From: Luteibacter pinisoli
Lineage (GTDB): Bacteria > Pseudomonadota > Gammaproteobacteria > Xanthomonadales > Rhodanobacteraceae
Length of the DNA: 64,000 nucleotides
Assembly: GCF_006385595.1 (NCBI RefSeq)
Contig: NZ_CP041046.1
Location: 1,550,001-1,614,000, forward strand
Reading direction: 5' to 3'
The position numbers and the translations under genes are program-made. Positions 8,333 to 17,716 of this stretch are shown here, piece after piece; the first letter of the stretch is position 1; every line of letters starts with the position of its first letter. A model generated the notes under the pieces. The model saw nothing but the letters and a program-made list of their open reading frames with translations, searched no databases and had not been told where the DNA came from.

Positions 8333-9568
8333 TCAGAACAGGCTGCGGATGATGTGGATGCCGGCGATGTACTCGCCCACGATCGTGCCAAGGCAAACCA
8401 GGAAGAAGTTCAGCAGGGTGCGGGCCACGCGGTTCTTCCACCAGCCCGTCCAGTGCGTGATGTCGTCGCGCAGCTGTTCGAAGTCCACGACGCGCGGCTT
8501 GCGGATCCACGCCTCGACCATCGCGCTCACCGCACCCGACGGAATGCCGGGGCGGAACGGCTTCACCGGGCCGGCGACAAACGCCGCGATGATGCTCAGC
8601 GGATGCCCGCCCGCGATCAGTGCGCCCAGGGCGGAAAGGCCACCGGTGAGCAGTACCCAGTTCAGCAGCGCATCCTTGCCCAGGCTCGGGTTGCGGTAGA
8701 ACGCGTAGCCAATGACGGCGAAGATCGCCAGCACGATGCCGACGGCCAGGAATTTTGGCCACTTCGCCGCGGGCGGCGTCACGGCGAGCTCGTCGGCGAT
8801 GCCGCGGGCGTCACCGTCCTGGCTCGCGAGCTCGGCGCTCATCCCCTTCAGGTGGCCGGCGCCGATCACCACAAGCACCTTGCGGCTAGGGGCGGCGGGG
8901 TCCATCTGGTGGCCGTTCTCGCGCAGCTTCGCCGCCATGAATTCGTCGCGCTCGGCAATCAGCGCGCGGTACAGCGGTGCCGAGTCCTTCGCGAAATCGC
9001 TGAAGGCGCTTTCCAGCAGGTCGGACTGCTTCAGCTTTTCGATGTCGGCTTCGGCGATGTCCTCGCGTTCGAACACGCTGCCGAGCATGCCGGCCATCAG
9101 GCCAAAGCGCTGGAAGAAGCCGACGCTGCGCCAGGCGCGCTTGAGCGTGGTGCCCACCTCGCGATCCACCAGCCACACGGGAATGCCGCGGGCATCAGCG
9201 CCGTCCATCGCGGCCTTCATCTCCGCGCCCGGCTCGATGCCGTACTGCGCGGCCAGGCGTTTCTGGAAGGAACCGAGCACGAGGCTCGCCGCCACCATGC
9301 CGGCCTTGCCCTGGCGGATGACCTGGAACAGGTCCATCTGCTTGAATGCTTCCGGGTCGCGGATGCCGTGCGCGCGGCTGGCGCACAGCTCCACGGCGAC
9401 GGCATCGAAGTGCTCGGTGGCGAGCAGCGTGTTCACCGCCTCGACGCTCACCCGCGAGACATGCGCGGTGCCAAGGATGACGTAATCGACCCCGTCACGC
9501 GTCATGCGCTCGATGGGCTGGCCTTCCAGGGCCTGGGGAAGTGCGGCGTCGTGCTCGGCAGGCTGCAT
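8333..9568 (-). CDS. TraB/PrgY-family membrane protein
   Basis: A 411-residue protein with a soluble TraB/GumN-type domain over residues 1-250 and three to four hydrophobic segments in the C-terminal third (from about residue 265). Family motifs seen are GTAHVS near residue 33, VELCASR and VIGAGHLKGM. The TraB fold resembles Tiki/erythromycin-esterase-like metal-dependent hydrolases; the enterococcal member PrgY limits pheromone activity, but the role of the chromosomal proteobacterial members is not settled. The start MQPAEHDAAL is chosen over the longer frame to 9745, which runs into aguB on the same strand. The stop of aguB lies 22 bases upstream, so it may be the distal gene of the aguA-aguB operon. 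Confidence 0.8.
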   Translation of the reverse strand: MQPAEHDAALPQALEGQPIERMTRDGVDYVILGTAHVSRVSVEAVNTLLATEHFDAVAVELCASRAHGIRDPEAFKQMDLFQVIRQGKAGMVAASLVLGSFQKRLAAQYGIEPGAEMKAAMDGADARGIPVWLVDREVGTTLKRAWRSVGFFQRFGLMAGMLGSVFEREDIAEADIEKLKQSDLLESAFSDFAKDSAPLYRALIAERDEFMAAKLRENGHQMDPAAPSRKVLVVIGAGHLKGMSAELASQDGDARGIADELAVTPPAAKWPKFLAVGIVLAIFAVIGYAFYRNPSLGKDALLNWVLLTGGLSALGALIAGGHPLSIIAAFVAGPVKPFRPGIPSGAVSAMVEAWIRKPRVVDFEQLRDDITHWTGWWKNRVARTLLNFFLVCLGTIVGEYIAGIHIIRSLF

Positions 9569-9590
9569 GCGCGTGGGGTGTCCTTGGGGG

Positions 9591-10481
9591 TTAGTCGCGG
9601 TAACGCTTGGTGAGGTCGCCGTAGGCGTCGATGCGGCGGTCGCGCAGGAACGGCCAGATGCGGCGCACGTGCTCGCTGCGCTCCATGTCGACATCCACGA
9701 TGAGCAGCTCGCGGCCATCGGTGCCGGCCTGGGCCAGGAACTCACCCTGCGGCCCGGCGACGAAGCTGGAACCCCAGAACTGGATGCCGCTGCCGACGTT
9801 GGACGGATCGGCCTCGTAACCGGTGCGGTTGCACGACAGCAGGGGCAGGCCGTTGGCTACGGCGTGGCCGCGCTGCACGGTAATCCATGCCTCGCGCTGG
9901 CGAGCCTTCTCGGCGTCGTCGTCGTTCGGGTCCCAGCCAATCGCCGTCGGGTAGAACAGCAGGTCCGCGCCGGCCAGCGCCATCAGGCGCGCGGCTTCCG
10001 GGTACCACTGGTCCCAGCAGACGAGCACGCCGAGCTTGCCGACCGAGGTCTGGATCGGATCGAAGCCCAGGTCGCCAGGGGTGAAATAGAACTTCTCGTA
10101 GAACGCTGGATCGTCCGGGATGTGCATCTTGCGGTACTTGCCCGCGATGACGGCGGAACGGTCAAAGACCACGGCGGTGTTGTGGTACAGGCCGGTGGCG
10201 CGCTTTTCGAAGATGGACGCGATGACGACGAGCTTCAGCTCCTCGGCCAGCTTGCCGATGCGGTCCGTGCCCGGGCCCGGGATGGTTTCCGCCAGGTCGA
10301 ACACGTCGACGCTTTCGCGCTGGCAGAAGTACGGGCCGTTGTGCAGCTCCTGCAGGAGCACCAGCTCGGCACCGGCCTTGGCGGCCTCGCGCAGGCCCGC
10401 CTCGATCGCATCGAGGTTGGCGTCGCGGCTGCCACGGTCGGTTTCCTGGAGGAGGGCGACCTTGAGGGTCTTGCGGGTCAT
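9591..10481 (-). CDS. aguB: N-carbamoylputrescine amidase
   Basis: Hydrolyses N-carbamoylputrescine to putrescine, CO2 and ammonia, the last step of the agmatine route. The 296-residue protein has the nitrilase-superfamily triad: E45 in LLQELHNGPYF, K118 in YRKMHIPDD and C155 in GVLVCWDQWYPEAAR. Length and the C-terminal NVGSGIQFWGSSF and RRIWPFLRDRR segments match AguB. It begins 19 bases after the aguA stop on the same strand, so the two make one putrescine operon. The ATG at 10481 follows an AGGAAAGC Shine-Dalgarno. Confidence 0.96.
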   Translation of the reverse strand: MTRKTLKVALLQETDRGSRDANLDAIEAGLREAAKAGAELVLLQELHNGPYFCQRESVDVFDLAETIPGPGTDRIGKLAEELKLVVIASIFEKRATGLYHNTAVVFDRSAVIAGKYRKMHIPDDPAFYEKFYFTPGDLGFDPIQTSVGKLGVLVCWDQWYPEAARLMALAGADLLFYPTAIGWDPNDDDAEKARQREAWITVQRGHAVANGLPLLSCNRTGYEADPSNVGSGIQFWGSSFVAGPQGEFLAQAGTDGRELLIVDVDMERSEHVRRIWPFLRDRRIDAYGDLTKRYRD

Positions 10482-10500
10482 GGTGGGCTTTCCTCGAACG

Positions 10501-11538
10501 TTACTTGGCGATGTCGGCGGGCAACTGCATGGTGATGCAGTGCAGGCTGCCGTTCTGCCAGATGAGCGGACGGCACGGCACCTGCACCACTTCGCGGCCC
10601 GGGTGGGCCAGCCCGATGATCCGGGCCGCTTCCGCGTCGACGCGGTCGCCATACGCCGGCACCAGCACCGCGCCGTTGACGATCAGGTAGTTCGCGTAGG
10701 AGGCCGCGAGGCGGCGTCCTTCGTCGACGATCGGCTGGGCCCAGGGCAAGGGGTGCAACGGGTACGGCTTGCCTTCCGGCGAACGCAGTTCGGCAAGTTC
10801 CGCGGCCATCTGGCCCAGTTCCTCGAAATGCAGGTCGCTGGCGTCGTCGCAGGCCTGGTAGACGATGCCGCCGTCCGGGCTGAAGCGCGCGAGCGTATCG
10901 ATATGGGCGTCGGTGTCGTCGCCTTCAAGGTAACCGTGCTCCAGCCACAGCACGCGGTCCGCGTGCAGCGTGGAGGCCAGGATGTCGGTCATGGATTCGC
11001 GCGAGAGGTCCGGGTGGCGCTGGACCAGGCACTTCCACGTGGTGAGGATGGTGCCCTTGCCGTCGCTTTCGATACCGCCGCCTTCCAGCGCCCAGTCGAT
11101 GCGCTTGTGCGGCAGGCCCGAGAGCACGCCGCGCTGGAGCAGGCCGGCGATGATCGCGTCGTCCTGCTCGGCGCCGAACTTGCCGCCCCAGCCGGTGAAG
11201 CGGTAATCGTTGAGGAGCACGCCGTCCGGGCCGGTCAGGGTGATCGGGCCGGAGTCGCGCAGCCAGGTGTCGTCGTAGGGCAGTTCGATGAAGTGCACGC
11301 GCGCCATGTCGGCGCCGGCCTCTTCGATGGCCAGGCGCGCACGCTCGCGCAGCTCGCCGTCGGCCACGATGATGTGCAGCGGTTCAAAGCGGGTGACCGC
11401 CGCCGCCAGCGCCACGTACGTGGTCTCCACCGCGGCCAGGCGGTCGGCCCAGTCGGTGTCCGCGTGCGGCCAGGCGATAAGGACGCCGGCTTGCGGCTCC
11501 CATTCGGCGGGAAGACGGTAAGAAACGGTGTGGGTCAT
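10501..11538 (-). CDS. aguA: Agmatine deiminase
   Basis: Converts agmatine to N-carbamoylputrescine and ammonia; with aguB just downstream it gives putrescine without ornithine. The 345-residue protein has the peptidyl-arginine-deiminase fold: WPHADTDW near the N-terminus, the central EGGGIESDGKGT (Asp/Glu guanidine contacts) and the catalytic Cys334 in GSLHCITMQLP. Length is close to the family norm of about 350-370. A 10-bp stem hairpin sits 18 bases upstream of the start (11557-11583). Confidence 0.96.
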   Translation of the reverse strand: MTHTVSYRLPAEWEPQAGVLIAWPHADTDWADRLAAVETTYVALAAAVTRFEPLHIIVADGELRERARLAIEEAGADMARVHFIELPYDDTWLRDSGPITLTGPDGVLLNDYRFTGWGGKFGAEQDDAIIAGLLQRGVLSGLPHKRIDWALEGGGIESDGKGTILTTWKCLVQRHPDLSRESMTDILASTLHADRVLWLEHGYLEGDDTDAHIDTLARFSPDGGIVYQACDDASDLHFEELGQMAAELAELRSPEGKPYPLHPLPWAQPIVDEGRRLAASYANYLIVNGAVLVPAYGDRVDAEAARIIGLAHPGREVVQVPCRPLIWQNGSLHCITMQLPADIAK

Positions 11539-11556
11539 GGCGGGCAGGGAAGTCCG

Positions 11557-11583
11557 GGGAAGCCCTCTATTGTAGGGCTTCCC
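11557..11583 (-). terminator. Hairpin between the 113-residue exported protein gene and aguA
   Basis: Perfect 10-bp stem GGGAAGCCCT (11557-11566) against AGGGCTTCCC (11574-11583) with a 7-base loop. It lies 21 bases after the stop of the upstream minus-strand gene and just before aguA. There is no T-run, so it may be a weak terminator or a processing or attenuation structure ahead of aguA. Confidence 0.5.
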
Positions 11584-11604
11584 GATGACCGTTGCCCGAC
11601 CGGC

Positions 11605-11946
11605 TTACTTCGGGCTTTGCGGGTTGGTGTTGTTGCCCGCCGGCGTATTGAGCACCGTGTGGATCACGTGGCTGCGCTCGAAGTAGACGATGTAGCCCGG
11701 ATACATCCAGCGATTGATCACCGGCTGCTTCGCGCTACCGCCCCCGCGGGAGTCCAGTTTGGAGGTGGGTGCACCGAAACGGCGCTCCACGTCGGCCATG
11801 CTCATGCCCTTCTGGGGCAGGCTCATGGCCTTTTCCTGCTGCACGCGCTGCATCAGGAGGGTGTCGCCCGCGCGGGCGGCCGGGGCCACGGCCACGGACA
11901 CGATGGCCAGGGCGATCGCGGTGAAAACAGGCTTGAAGGTGTTCAT
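11605..11946 (-). CDS. Small exported protein with SmpA/OmlA-like motif
   Basis: A 113-residue protein with a signal peptide (cleavage likely after APAARA, about residue 26). The sequence KGMSMADVERRFGAP at about residues 46-60 has the pattern of the BamE/SmpA-OmlA fold, in which small periplasmic modules carry GMS...V...G.P. After it come one basic loop and two predicted strands (INRWMYPGYIVYFERSHVIH). There is no lipobox, so it is soluble periplasmic if exported. Function is not known. The ATG at 11946 is preferred because it opens the signal peptide. Confidence 0.7.
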   Translation of the reverse strand: MNTFKPVFTAIALAIVSVAVAPAARAGDTLLMQRVQQEKAMSLPQKGMSMADVERRFGAPTSKLDSRGGGSAKQPVINRWMYPGYIVYFERSHVIHTVLNTPAGNNTNPQSPK

Positions 11947-12123
11947 GATGGCTCCGTCGCGCTCCCCATGCGGCGCAGGACAGCGTTTTAACAGATCGCC
12001 CGACAAGGCGCCATGGGCGGGGCGTGGCGGCCTTCACGGCTGTGCCCCACGTCGCATTCGGGCGACGCGGGAGGGGCGGGGCAGCTATCATGTGCAGTCG
12101 CCTTTCGCCTTCTCTGGCCCGCC

Positions 12124-14016
12124 ATGATCTCGTTTCGTCGTCTCGCCCTGCGCCGGGGCACCCGTACCCTGCTCGATAACATGGACCTCACCATCCAGAC
12201 CGGATGGAGCCTGGCCGTCATCGGCCGCAACGGCTGTGGCAAATCCACCCTGTTCGCCGCGCTCAAGGGCGAGCTGGAGCCCGAGAAGGGCGACCTCGAC
12301 ATGCCGTCGAAGGTACGCATGGCCTCGGTGGCCCAGGAAACCCCGGCGCTGCCCGATGCCGCGATCGACTACGTGCTGGGCGGGGACGTGGAAGTGGCCG
12401 CGGCCCTGAAAGCCGAGCAGGATGCGTATGACTCCGGGGATCTCGAAGCCGTGGCCATGGCCCACCTGCGCATCGAAGAGGTCAACGGGTACGACGGCCG
12501 CGCCCGCGCTGGCCGCCTGCTGCACGGCCTGGGTTTCTCGCCGGATACCCACGAGCAAGCCGTGGCCTCGTTCTCCGGTGGCTGGCGCGTGCGCCTGAAC
12601 CTGGCTCGCGCGCTGATGGCGCCGTCCGACCTGCTGCTGCTCGATGAGCCTACCAACCATCTCGACCTCGATGCCGTGCTCTGGCTGGAAGAATGGCTGC
12701 GCCGCTACCAGGGCACGCTGCTGATCATTTCGCATGACCGCGAGTTCCTCGACGCGGTCACCACGCACACGATGCACCTGCACGACGGCACCGCGAAGCT
12801 GTACACCGGCAACTACTCGCAGTTCGAGCGCCAGCGTGCCGAACACCTGCGCCAGCAGCAGATCGCGCACGTGCGCGAACAGGCGGAGCGTGCGCACCTG
12901 CAGTCCTTCATCGACCGCTTCAAGGCCAAGGCCAGCAAGGCCAAGCAGGCGCAGTCGCGCATGAAACGCCTGGAAAAGATGAGCGGGACCGAGGCCGTCC
13001 GCGCCGAGCGTCCCTTCAGCTTCAGCTTCCCCAAGCCGGACCGCCTGCCCACGTCCATGCTGCGCCTGGACCACGTGGATGCCGGTTATGGCGATCGCGT
13101 GGTGCTGAAGGACATCGCCTTCGGCCTGGAAACCGGCGATCGCATCGGCCTGCTCGGCCCGAACGGCGCGGGTAAGTCCACCATGGTGAAGTCGCTGGTG
13201 GGTGAGCTTGAGCCGATGGCCGGCGAGCGCGCGTTCCACAAGGACACGAAGATCGGCTACTTCGCCCAGCACACGGTGGAGAGCCTGCACGACGGCTGGA
13301 GCGCGTTCGACCACCTGCAGGAAAAGGCGCCGAACGCCGGCCAGCAGGTGCTGCGTGACTACCTGGGCACGTGGAATTTCCCCGCCGACCGCGTGTTCGA
13401 GCATGTCGATGCGTTCTCTGGCGGCGAGCGCGCGCGCCTGGCGCTGGCGCTGATCGCGTGGGACAAGCCGAACCTCCTGCTGCTCGACGAGCCGACCAAC
13501 CATCTTGACCTGGACATGCGCGAAGCGCTGGCCGATGCGCTGTCGGACTTCGACGGCGCGCTCGTCCTCGTCTCGCATGACCGCCACCTGCTCGGCATGG
13601 TCTGCGACGAGTTCTGGCGCGTGGCCGATGGCGACGTCAGCCCGTTCGACGGCGACCTCGACGACTACGCCAAGTGGCTGCGCACGCGCGCCACCACGCG
13701 CAAGACCGCCGCCGTCGCGTCGGCGCCGCAGGATGCGCCGGTAAAGGAGAACAACGCGAAGGAGAAGCGCAAGCTCTCCAACGAGGATCGCGAGAAGGAG
13801 AAAGTGGTGCGTGCCCGCGTGAAGAAAATCGAATCGCTGGTCGAGGGCATGGACAAGGAACTGCAGGGCATCGAGTCGAAGCTCGCCGATCCGGCCGTCT
13901 ATGGCGGTCCTACCGCCGAGCTGGCACGCCTTGGCCAGCGCCAGGCCGAACTGCGCGGCGAGAAGGAATCGCTCGAGTTCGAATGGATGGAACTGCTCGA
14001 GCAGATCGAGGCCTGA
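12124..14016 (+). CDS. ABC-F family ATPase (YheS/Uup-like)
   Basis: A 630-residue soluble protein with two ABC domains and no membrane segment, typical of ABC-F proteins that act on the ribosome. The first Walker A is GRNGCGKST (residues 34-42), with signature FSGGW and Walker B LLLLDEPTNHLDLD. The second is GPNGAGKST near 340, with FSGGE and the same Walker B. A basic inter-domain linker rich in Lys/Arg/Gln lies around residues 245-295. A charged coiled-coil tail (about 545-630) ends the protein. The layout is that of the EttA/YheS/Uup group; YheS is the best match by length and tail. Followed three bases later by the next gene. Confidence 0.92.
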   Translation: MISFRRLALRRGTRTLLDNMDLTIQTGWSLAVIGRNGCGKSTLFAALKGELEPEKGDLDMPSKVRMASVAQETPALPDAAIDYVLGGDVEVAAALKAEQDAYDSGDLEAVAMAHLRIEEVNGYDGRARAGRLLHGLGFSPDTHEQAVASFSGGWRVRLNLARALMAPSDLLLLDEPTNHLDLDAVLWLEEWLRRYQGTLLIISHDREFLDAVTTHTMHLHDGTAKLYTGNYSQFERQRAEHLRQQQIAHVREQAERAHLQSFIDRFKAKASKAKQAQSRMKRLEKMSGTEAVRAERPFSFSFPKPDRLPTSMLRLDHVDAGYGDRVVLKDIAFGLETGDRIGLLGPNGAGKSTMVKSLVGELEPMAGERAFHKDTKIGYFAQHTVESLHDGWSAFDHLQEKAPNAGQQVLRDYLGTWNFPADRVFEHVDAFSGGERARLALALIAWDKPNLLLLDEPTNHLDLDMREALADALSDFDGALVLVSHDRHLLGMVCDEFWRVADGDVSPFDGDLDDYAKWLRTRATTRKTAAVASAPQDAPVKENNAKEKRKLSNEDREKEKVVRARVKKIESLVEGMDKELQGIESKLADPAVYGGPTAELARLGQRQAELRGEKESLEFEWMELLEQIEA

Positions 14017-14018
14017 GC

Positions 14019-14945
14019 ATGGCCACCGTGCTGAATGTGCTGCTGCCCGGACGCGACAAGCTCAGCTTTGTCGAGGCGTTCAACCAGTGGATGGCCCGCG
14101 GCACCGCGTTGCCCACGGCGACGCCCGGCTACCTGCACGCGCTCTCGGAATGCTTCCGCTGGCCGGACGGCCCGCTGCCCGCCGCCGCGCTGATTCGCCA
14201 GAGCGTTGCCGGTGATGCGGGCGATGGGCAGTGGGTTTGCGCGGACCCCGCATGGGTGCAACCCGAACTCAGCGGTGCGCGGTTGCTCGGCTGCGGCAAC
14301 CTTGCCGTCAGCAGTGCCGACGCGGCCAGCATGGTCGATGCGCTGCGCGAGACGTTCGCGGAAGAGGGCATGAACCTCTTCGTGGGCGACCCGCAGCACT
14401 GGCAGCTCAAGGTACCGAGCTACGTGCAGGTGCCCGCCTTCCCCGAACCGGAGGAAGCGCTGGGCGCGGACCTGTTCGAGCAATTGCCGAAGGGTGACGA
14501 GGGTCGCCGCTGGCGCGCCCTGATCAACGAAGCGCAGGTGGTACTGCATAACCACCCCGCCAATGCGGCGCGCCAGCGTGACGGCCTGCCGCCGGTGAAC
14601 AGCGTCTGGCTGTGGGGCGCGGGCGCGTTGCCGGAGTGGGTGGAATGCGGCCAGTCGCGCATCTACAGCGACGACCTGCTGGTCTGGGCCCTGGGCCATA
14701 AAGCTGGCGTCGACGTACAGAGCCGCCGCGTGCTTGCCGGCGCGCACCCGGCGCACGAATCCAAACACGCCGAACTCCTCGACTTGCAGGATGTTCAACC
14801 GCACGACTTCGACCGCACCTGGTGGCCCTTCCTTCAGGCACGCCTCGAAGCCGGTACCGAACTCCGCCTCGCCTTCGCCGACGGCCGCCGCCATGTCGTG
14901 CGCAAGGCGCATCGCCTGCGCTTCTGGCGCAAGGCCGGGGCATGA
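14019..14945 (+). CDS. Conserved protein often labelled phosphoglycerate mutase, upstream of recJ
   Basis: A 308-residue cytoplasmic protein with no recognisable catalytic motif. Homologues in Xanthomonas-related genomes are named 2,3-bisphosphoglycerate-independent phosphoglycerate mutase-like or regulatory protein, but the metal-binding signatures of that enzyme are not visible here. Features include NSVWLWGAGALPEW near residue 190 and a C-terminal basic RHVVRKAHRLRFWRK. It starts two bases after the ABC-F stop and its TGA overlaps the recJ ATG (ATGA), so it is translationally coupled to recJ. A role linked to RecJ is suggested only by that coupling. Confidence 0.75.
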   Translation: MATVLNVLLPGRDKLSFVEAFNQWMARGTALPTATPGYLHALSECFRWPDGPLPAAALIRQSVAGDAGDGQWVCADPAWVQPELSGARLLGCGNLAVSSADAASMVDALRETFAEEGMNLFVGDPQHWQLKVPSYVQVPAFPEPEEALGADLFEQLPKGDEGRRWRALINEAQVVLHNHPANAARQRDGLPPVNSVWLWGAGALPEWVECGQSRIYSDDLLVWALGHKAGVDVQSRRVLAGAHPAHESKHAELLDLQDVQPHDFDRTWWPFLQARLEAGTELRLAFADGRRHVVRKAHRLRFWRKAGA

Positions 14946-16645
14946 AAAGCTGGCGCCAGCGCCGGGTCGATGTCGCTCCCAACGGTTGGCCGGCGCACAT
15001 CCACCCGGTGATCCAGCGCCTCTACGCCGCCCGCGGCGTGAGCACGCCGGACGGCGCCGAACACCGCCTCGCCCGTCTGCATTCGCCCGCGCTCTTGGGC
15101 GGCATGGATCGCGCCGTCGCCTTGCTGATCGACGCCATCGACCGCCACCAGCGCATCGTCATTGCCGGTGATTACGACTGCGATGGCGCCACCGGCGCGG
15201 CCGTGGCCGAGCGCGGCCTTCGACTGCTTGGCGCAACGCACGTCAGCCACGTGGTGCCCAACCGCTTCGTCCATGGCTATGGCCTGAGTGAAGCGCTGGT
15301 GGCGTCGCTCGATCCGACGCCCGATCTCATCGTTACCGTGGATAACGGCGTGGCCAGCGTCGCTGGCGTGGCCGCCGCGCGTGCGCGTGGCGTGCGCGTG
15401 CTGATCACCGACCATCATCTGCCCGGCGATACGCTGCCCGAGGCGGATGCGATGGTGAACCCCAACCTCCATGGCGACGGCTTCCCCAGCAAGGCGCTGG
15501 CGGGCGTGGGCGTCATGTTCTACCTGCTGCTGGCCGTGCGCGCTGCGATGCGCGACGCCGGACGCTTCCCGGATGGCGAACCGGACCTCAGTGCACTGCT
15601 TGATCTCGTCGCGCTGGGCACCGTCGCGGACCTGGTGCCGCTGGATTACAACAATCGTGTTCTCGTCGATGCGGGCCTGAAACGCATGCGCGCCGGCAAG
15701 GCGTGTGCCGGCATCACGGCGCTCATCGAAGCGAGCAACCGCTCGGTATCGACGGTGACGGCCACCGACCTCGCCTTCGCCATCGGCCCGCGCCTCAACG
15801 CCGCCGGCCGGCTCGAAGACATGGCCCTCGGCGTCGCCTGCCTGCTTACCGACGACACCGCCATCGCGCGTCGTTACGCCGAGCAGCTCAGCGCCATCAA
15901 CCAGGAACGCCGCGAGATGCAGGCGGGCATGGTGGACGAGGCGGAATCCATGGTGGCGCGCGCCGCGCACGTGGATGCCGTGGGCGTGGCCCTGTTCGAT
16001 CCGGGCTGGCATCCGGGCATCGTTGGCCTGGTCGCGTCAAAGCTGAAAGAGAAGCTGCATCGTCCGGTGATGGCCTTCGCGCCGGCGGGTGATGAGTCCG
16101 ACGAGCTGCGCGGTTCCGCGCGTTCGATTCCCGGCTTCCATATCCGCGATGCGCTGGCGGAAATCGACGCGAAGCATCCTGGCCTGATCCTGCGTTTCGG
16201 CGGCCACGCGATGGCCGCGGGCCTGAGCATGCAGGCCGCCGAGTTCCCGCGCTTCGCCGCGATCTTCGACGCCATCGCCCGCGCGCACCTCGACGACGAA
16301 CGCCTCCAGGCCCTCATCCAGACCGACGGTGAACTCGACTACCGCGACCATACCCTCGACCTGGCCAGGCAGCTTCGCTTCGCCGGCCCGTGGGGCCAGG
16401 CATTTCCCGCGCCGCTGTTCGAGAACATCTTCGAATGCGCGTCGTGGAAGCCGATGGGCACGAAGCATCTCCGCTTCCAGCTGCGCCACACCCAGGGCGG
16501 CGCACCACTGGATGCCGTGATGTTCAGCTGCTACGACGGCACGCCCCCGCCGCCACGGTTCCGCGCGGCGTACGAGCTGACGGTGAATGACTGGCAGGGC
16601 AGGGAAAGCGTGCGGTTGTTGATTACGCACCTCGAAGCGGTGTAA
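14942..16645 (+). CDS. recJ: Single-stranded-DNA-specific exonuclease RecJ
   Basis: 5'-3' exonuclease on single-stranded DNA used in recombination and mismatch repair. The 567-residue protein shows the DHH phosphoesterase motifs: DYDCDGAT (D77, D79, D81), VDNGVAS and ITDHHLPG (D157, H158, H159). The DHHA1 motif RFGGHAMAAGL and the C-terminal OB-fold complete the normal length. The start at 14942 overlaps the previous stop in ATGA; further in-frame starts upstream lie inside the preceding gene and are rejected. Confidence 0.97.
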   Translation: MKSWRQRRVDVAPNGWPAHIHPVIQRLYAARGVSTPDGAEHRLARLHSPALLGGMDRAVALLIDAIDRHQRIVIAGDYDCDGATGAAVAERGLRLLGATHVSHVVPNRFVHGYGLSEALVASLDPTPDLIVTVDNGVASVAGVAAARARGVRVLITDHHLPGDTLPEADAMVNPNLHGDGFPSKALAGVGVMFYLLLAVRAAMRDAGRFPDGEPDLSALLDLVALGTVADLVPLDYNNRVLVDAGLKRMRAGKACAGITALIEASNRSVSTVTATDLAFAIGPRLNAAGRLEDMALGVACLLTDDTAIARRYAEQLSAINQERREMQAGMVDEAESMVARAAHVDAVGVALFDPGWHPGIVGLVASKLKEKLHRPVMAFAPAGDESDELRGSARSIPGFHIRDALAEIDAKHPGLILRFGGHAMAAGLSMQAAEFPRFAAIFDAIARAHLDDERLQALIQTDGELDYRDHTLDLARQLRFAGPWGQAFPAPLFENIFECASWKPMGTKHLRFQLRHTQGGAPLDAVMFSCYDGTPPPPRFRAAYELTVNDWQGRESVRLLITHLEAV

Positions 16646-16743
16646 GCCCCGGTCGGCATGCCCCGAAGGACAGGCCGCATGGCCAATACCCTTGGCCGTC
16701 GATATCCGGCTAGAGTCGGCCGACTTGTCCTCGGGAATGGGCC

Positions 16744-17187
16744 ATGCATTCGCTTATCCGGATCGTTGTTGTCTCCATGGCGCTCCTGCCATGCTTCGCC
16801 ATGGCCGATTCCGCCGAGCAGGAAGTCACCCGGCTTGAGGACGCGTGGCGCACGGCGCGCATCCATGGCGACACGGCCTTTCTCGAACGCGTCTACGCCA
16901 GGGATCTGGAGATAGGCACGATGGATGGCAATGCGGTGCCCCGCGACCAGGACATTGCGTTGTTCGCGAGTGGCGATATCAAGCCGAAATTCATTGACCA
17001 TGGACCTCTGCGAATCCAGGTCAGCGGCGACACGGCGGTGGTTTCAGGCGTTGATCATCTCGGTGGTACGTACAAGGGCCACTACGGCGAAATGTCGATC
17101 CGGTTTACCAACGTATGGCTACGTCATGCGGGCCAATGGCAGCTCATCGCGTCCCAGAACACGCGCGTGCAGGAAAAGCCGCACTAA
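16744..17187 (+). CDS. Exported NTF2-like (SnoaL/DUF4440-type) protein
   Basis: A 147-residue protein with signal peptide MHSLIRIVVVSMALLPCFAMA followed by an NTF2-like domain. Visible hallmarks are an N-terminal helix with RLEDAWRTARIHGDTAFLE, the strand YARDLEIGTMDG and the C-terminal WLRHAGQWQLIASQNTRV. This is the DUF4440 pattern of small dimeric ligand-binding or isomerase-like proteins. Likely periplasmic. It stands alone between recJ and small genes of unknown function, so no substrate can be inferred. Confidence 0.8.
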   Translation: MHSLIRIVVVSMALLPCFAMADSAEQEVTRLEDAWRTARIHGDTAFLERVYARDLEIGTMDGNAVPRDQDIALFASGDIKPKFIDHGPLRIQVSGDTAVVSGVDHLGGTYKGHYGEMSIRFTNVWLRHAGQWQLIASQNTRVQEKPH

Positions 17188-17299
17188 GGCAGGCGACCCG
17201 CCCGCTCCCCGGCGGAATCAGTCGCTTGCCCCGACCTCCTGAGAAACCTCGCGCACACTGTCCACATATCTGAGACGGCGCCTGCGTAACGTTGCCGCC

Positions 17300-17647
17300 A
17301 TGGCGATGATCCACTGGGTGCAAATGGGGGAAAGGCAGTACGCGATCCTGGAAGGGACGACGCGCGCCTTTGCCCGCGTCAGTCCGGAAGGCGACCGCTG
17401 GGTGGTGCGCTGGCGTTACGGCCCGCGGGCCGGGCAGGGCACAGCCTTGCGTGGCGTCTCACTGATCCAGCGAATGGTCATGCGCTGGGCGGAACACAAC
17501 GAGGCCGCCCTGCGCCAGCGGATTCCCGCCGCCAGCCGGCCGTACGAGCCGCCGACGGCCCAGGAACGGTACTTTTACGACGCCGTCTGGCCGGGCTACG
17601 TGCCGGCCTCCCGGCAGCCACGCCGAATGGCGCGTGAAAACCACTGA
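17300..17647 (+). CDS. Small conserved protein of unknown function
   Basis: A 115-residue basic protein without signal peptide or membrane segment. The first half looks like a small beta-sheet domain (MIHWVQMGERQYAILEG, RWVVRWRYGPRAGQG); the second half has a helix (RMVMRWAEHNEAALRQR) and a Pro/Arg-rich tail. I do not recognise the family. Codon use matches the surrounding housekeeping genes, so it is probably a genuine lineage-specific gene. Confidence 0.55.
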   Translation: MAMIHWVQMGERQYAILEGTTRAFARVSPEGDRWVVRWRYGPRAGQGTALRGVSLIQRMVMRWAEHNEAALRQRIPAASRPYEPPTAQERYFYDAVWPGYVPASRQPRRMARENH

Positions 17648-17716
17648 TTCGGGGGAGATTGAGTCCGCGCCGGGCGGCTCCATCTAAGGGACATCCCCTA
17701 CCCTGGTAACACCCCC

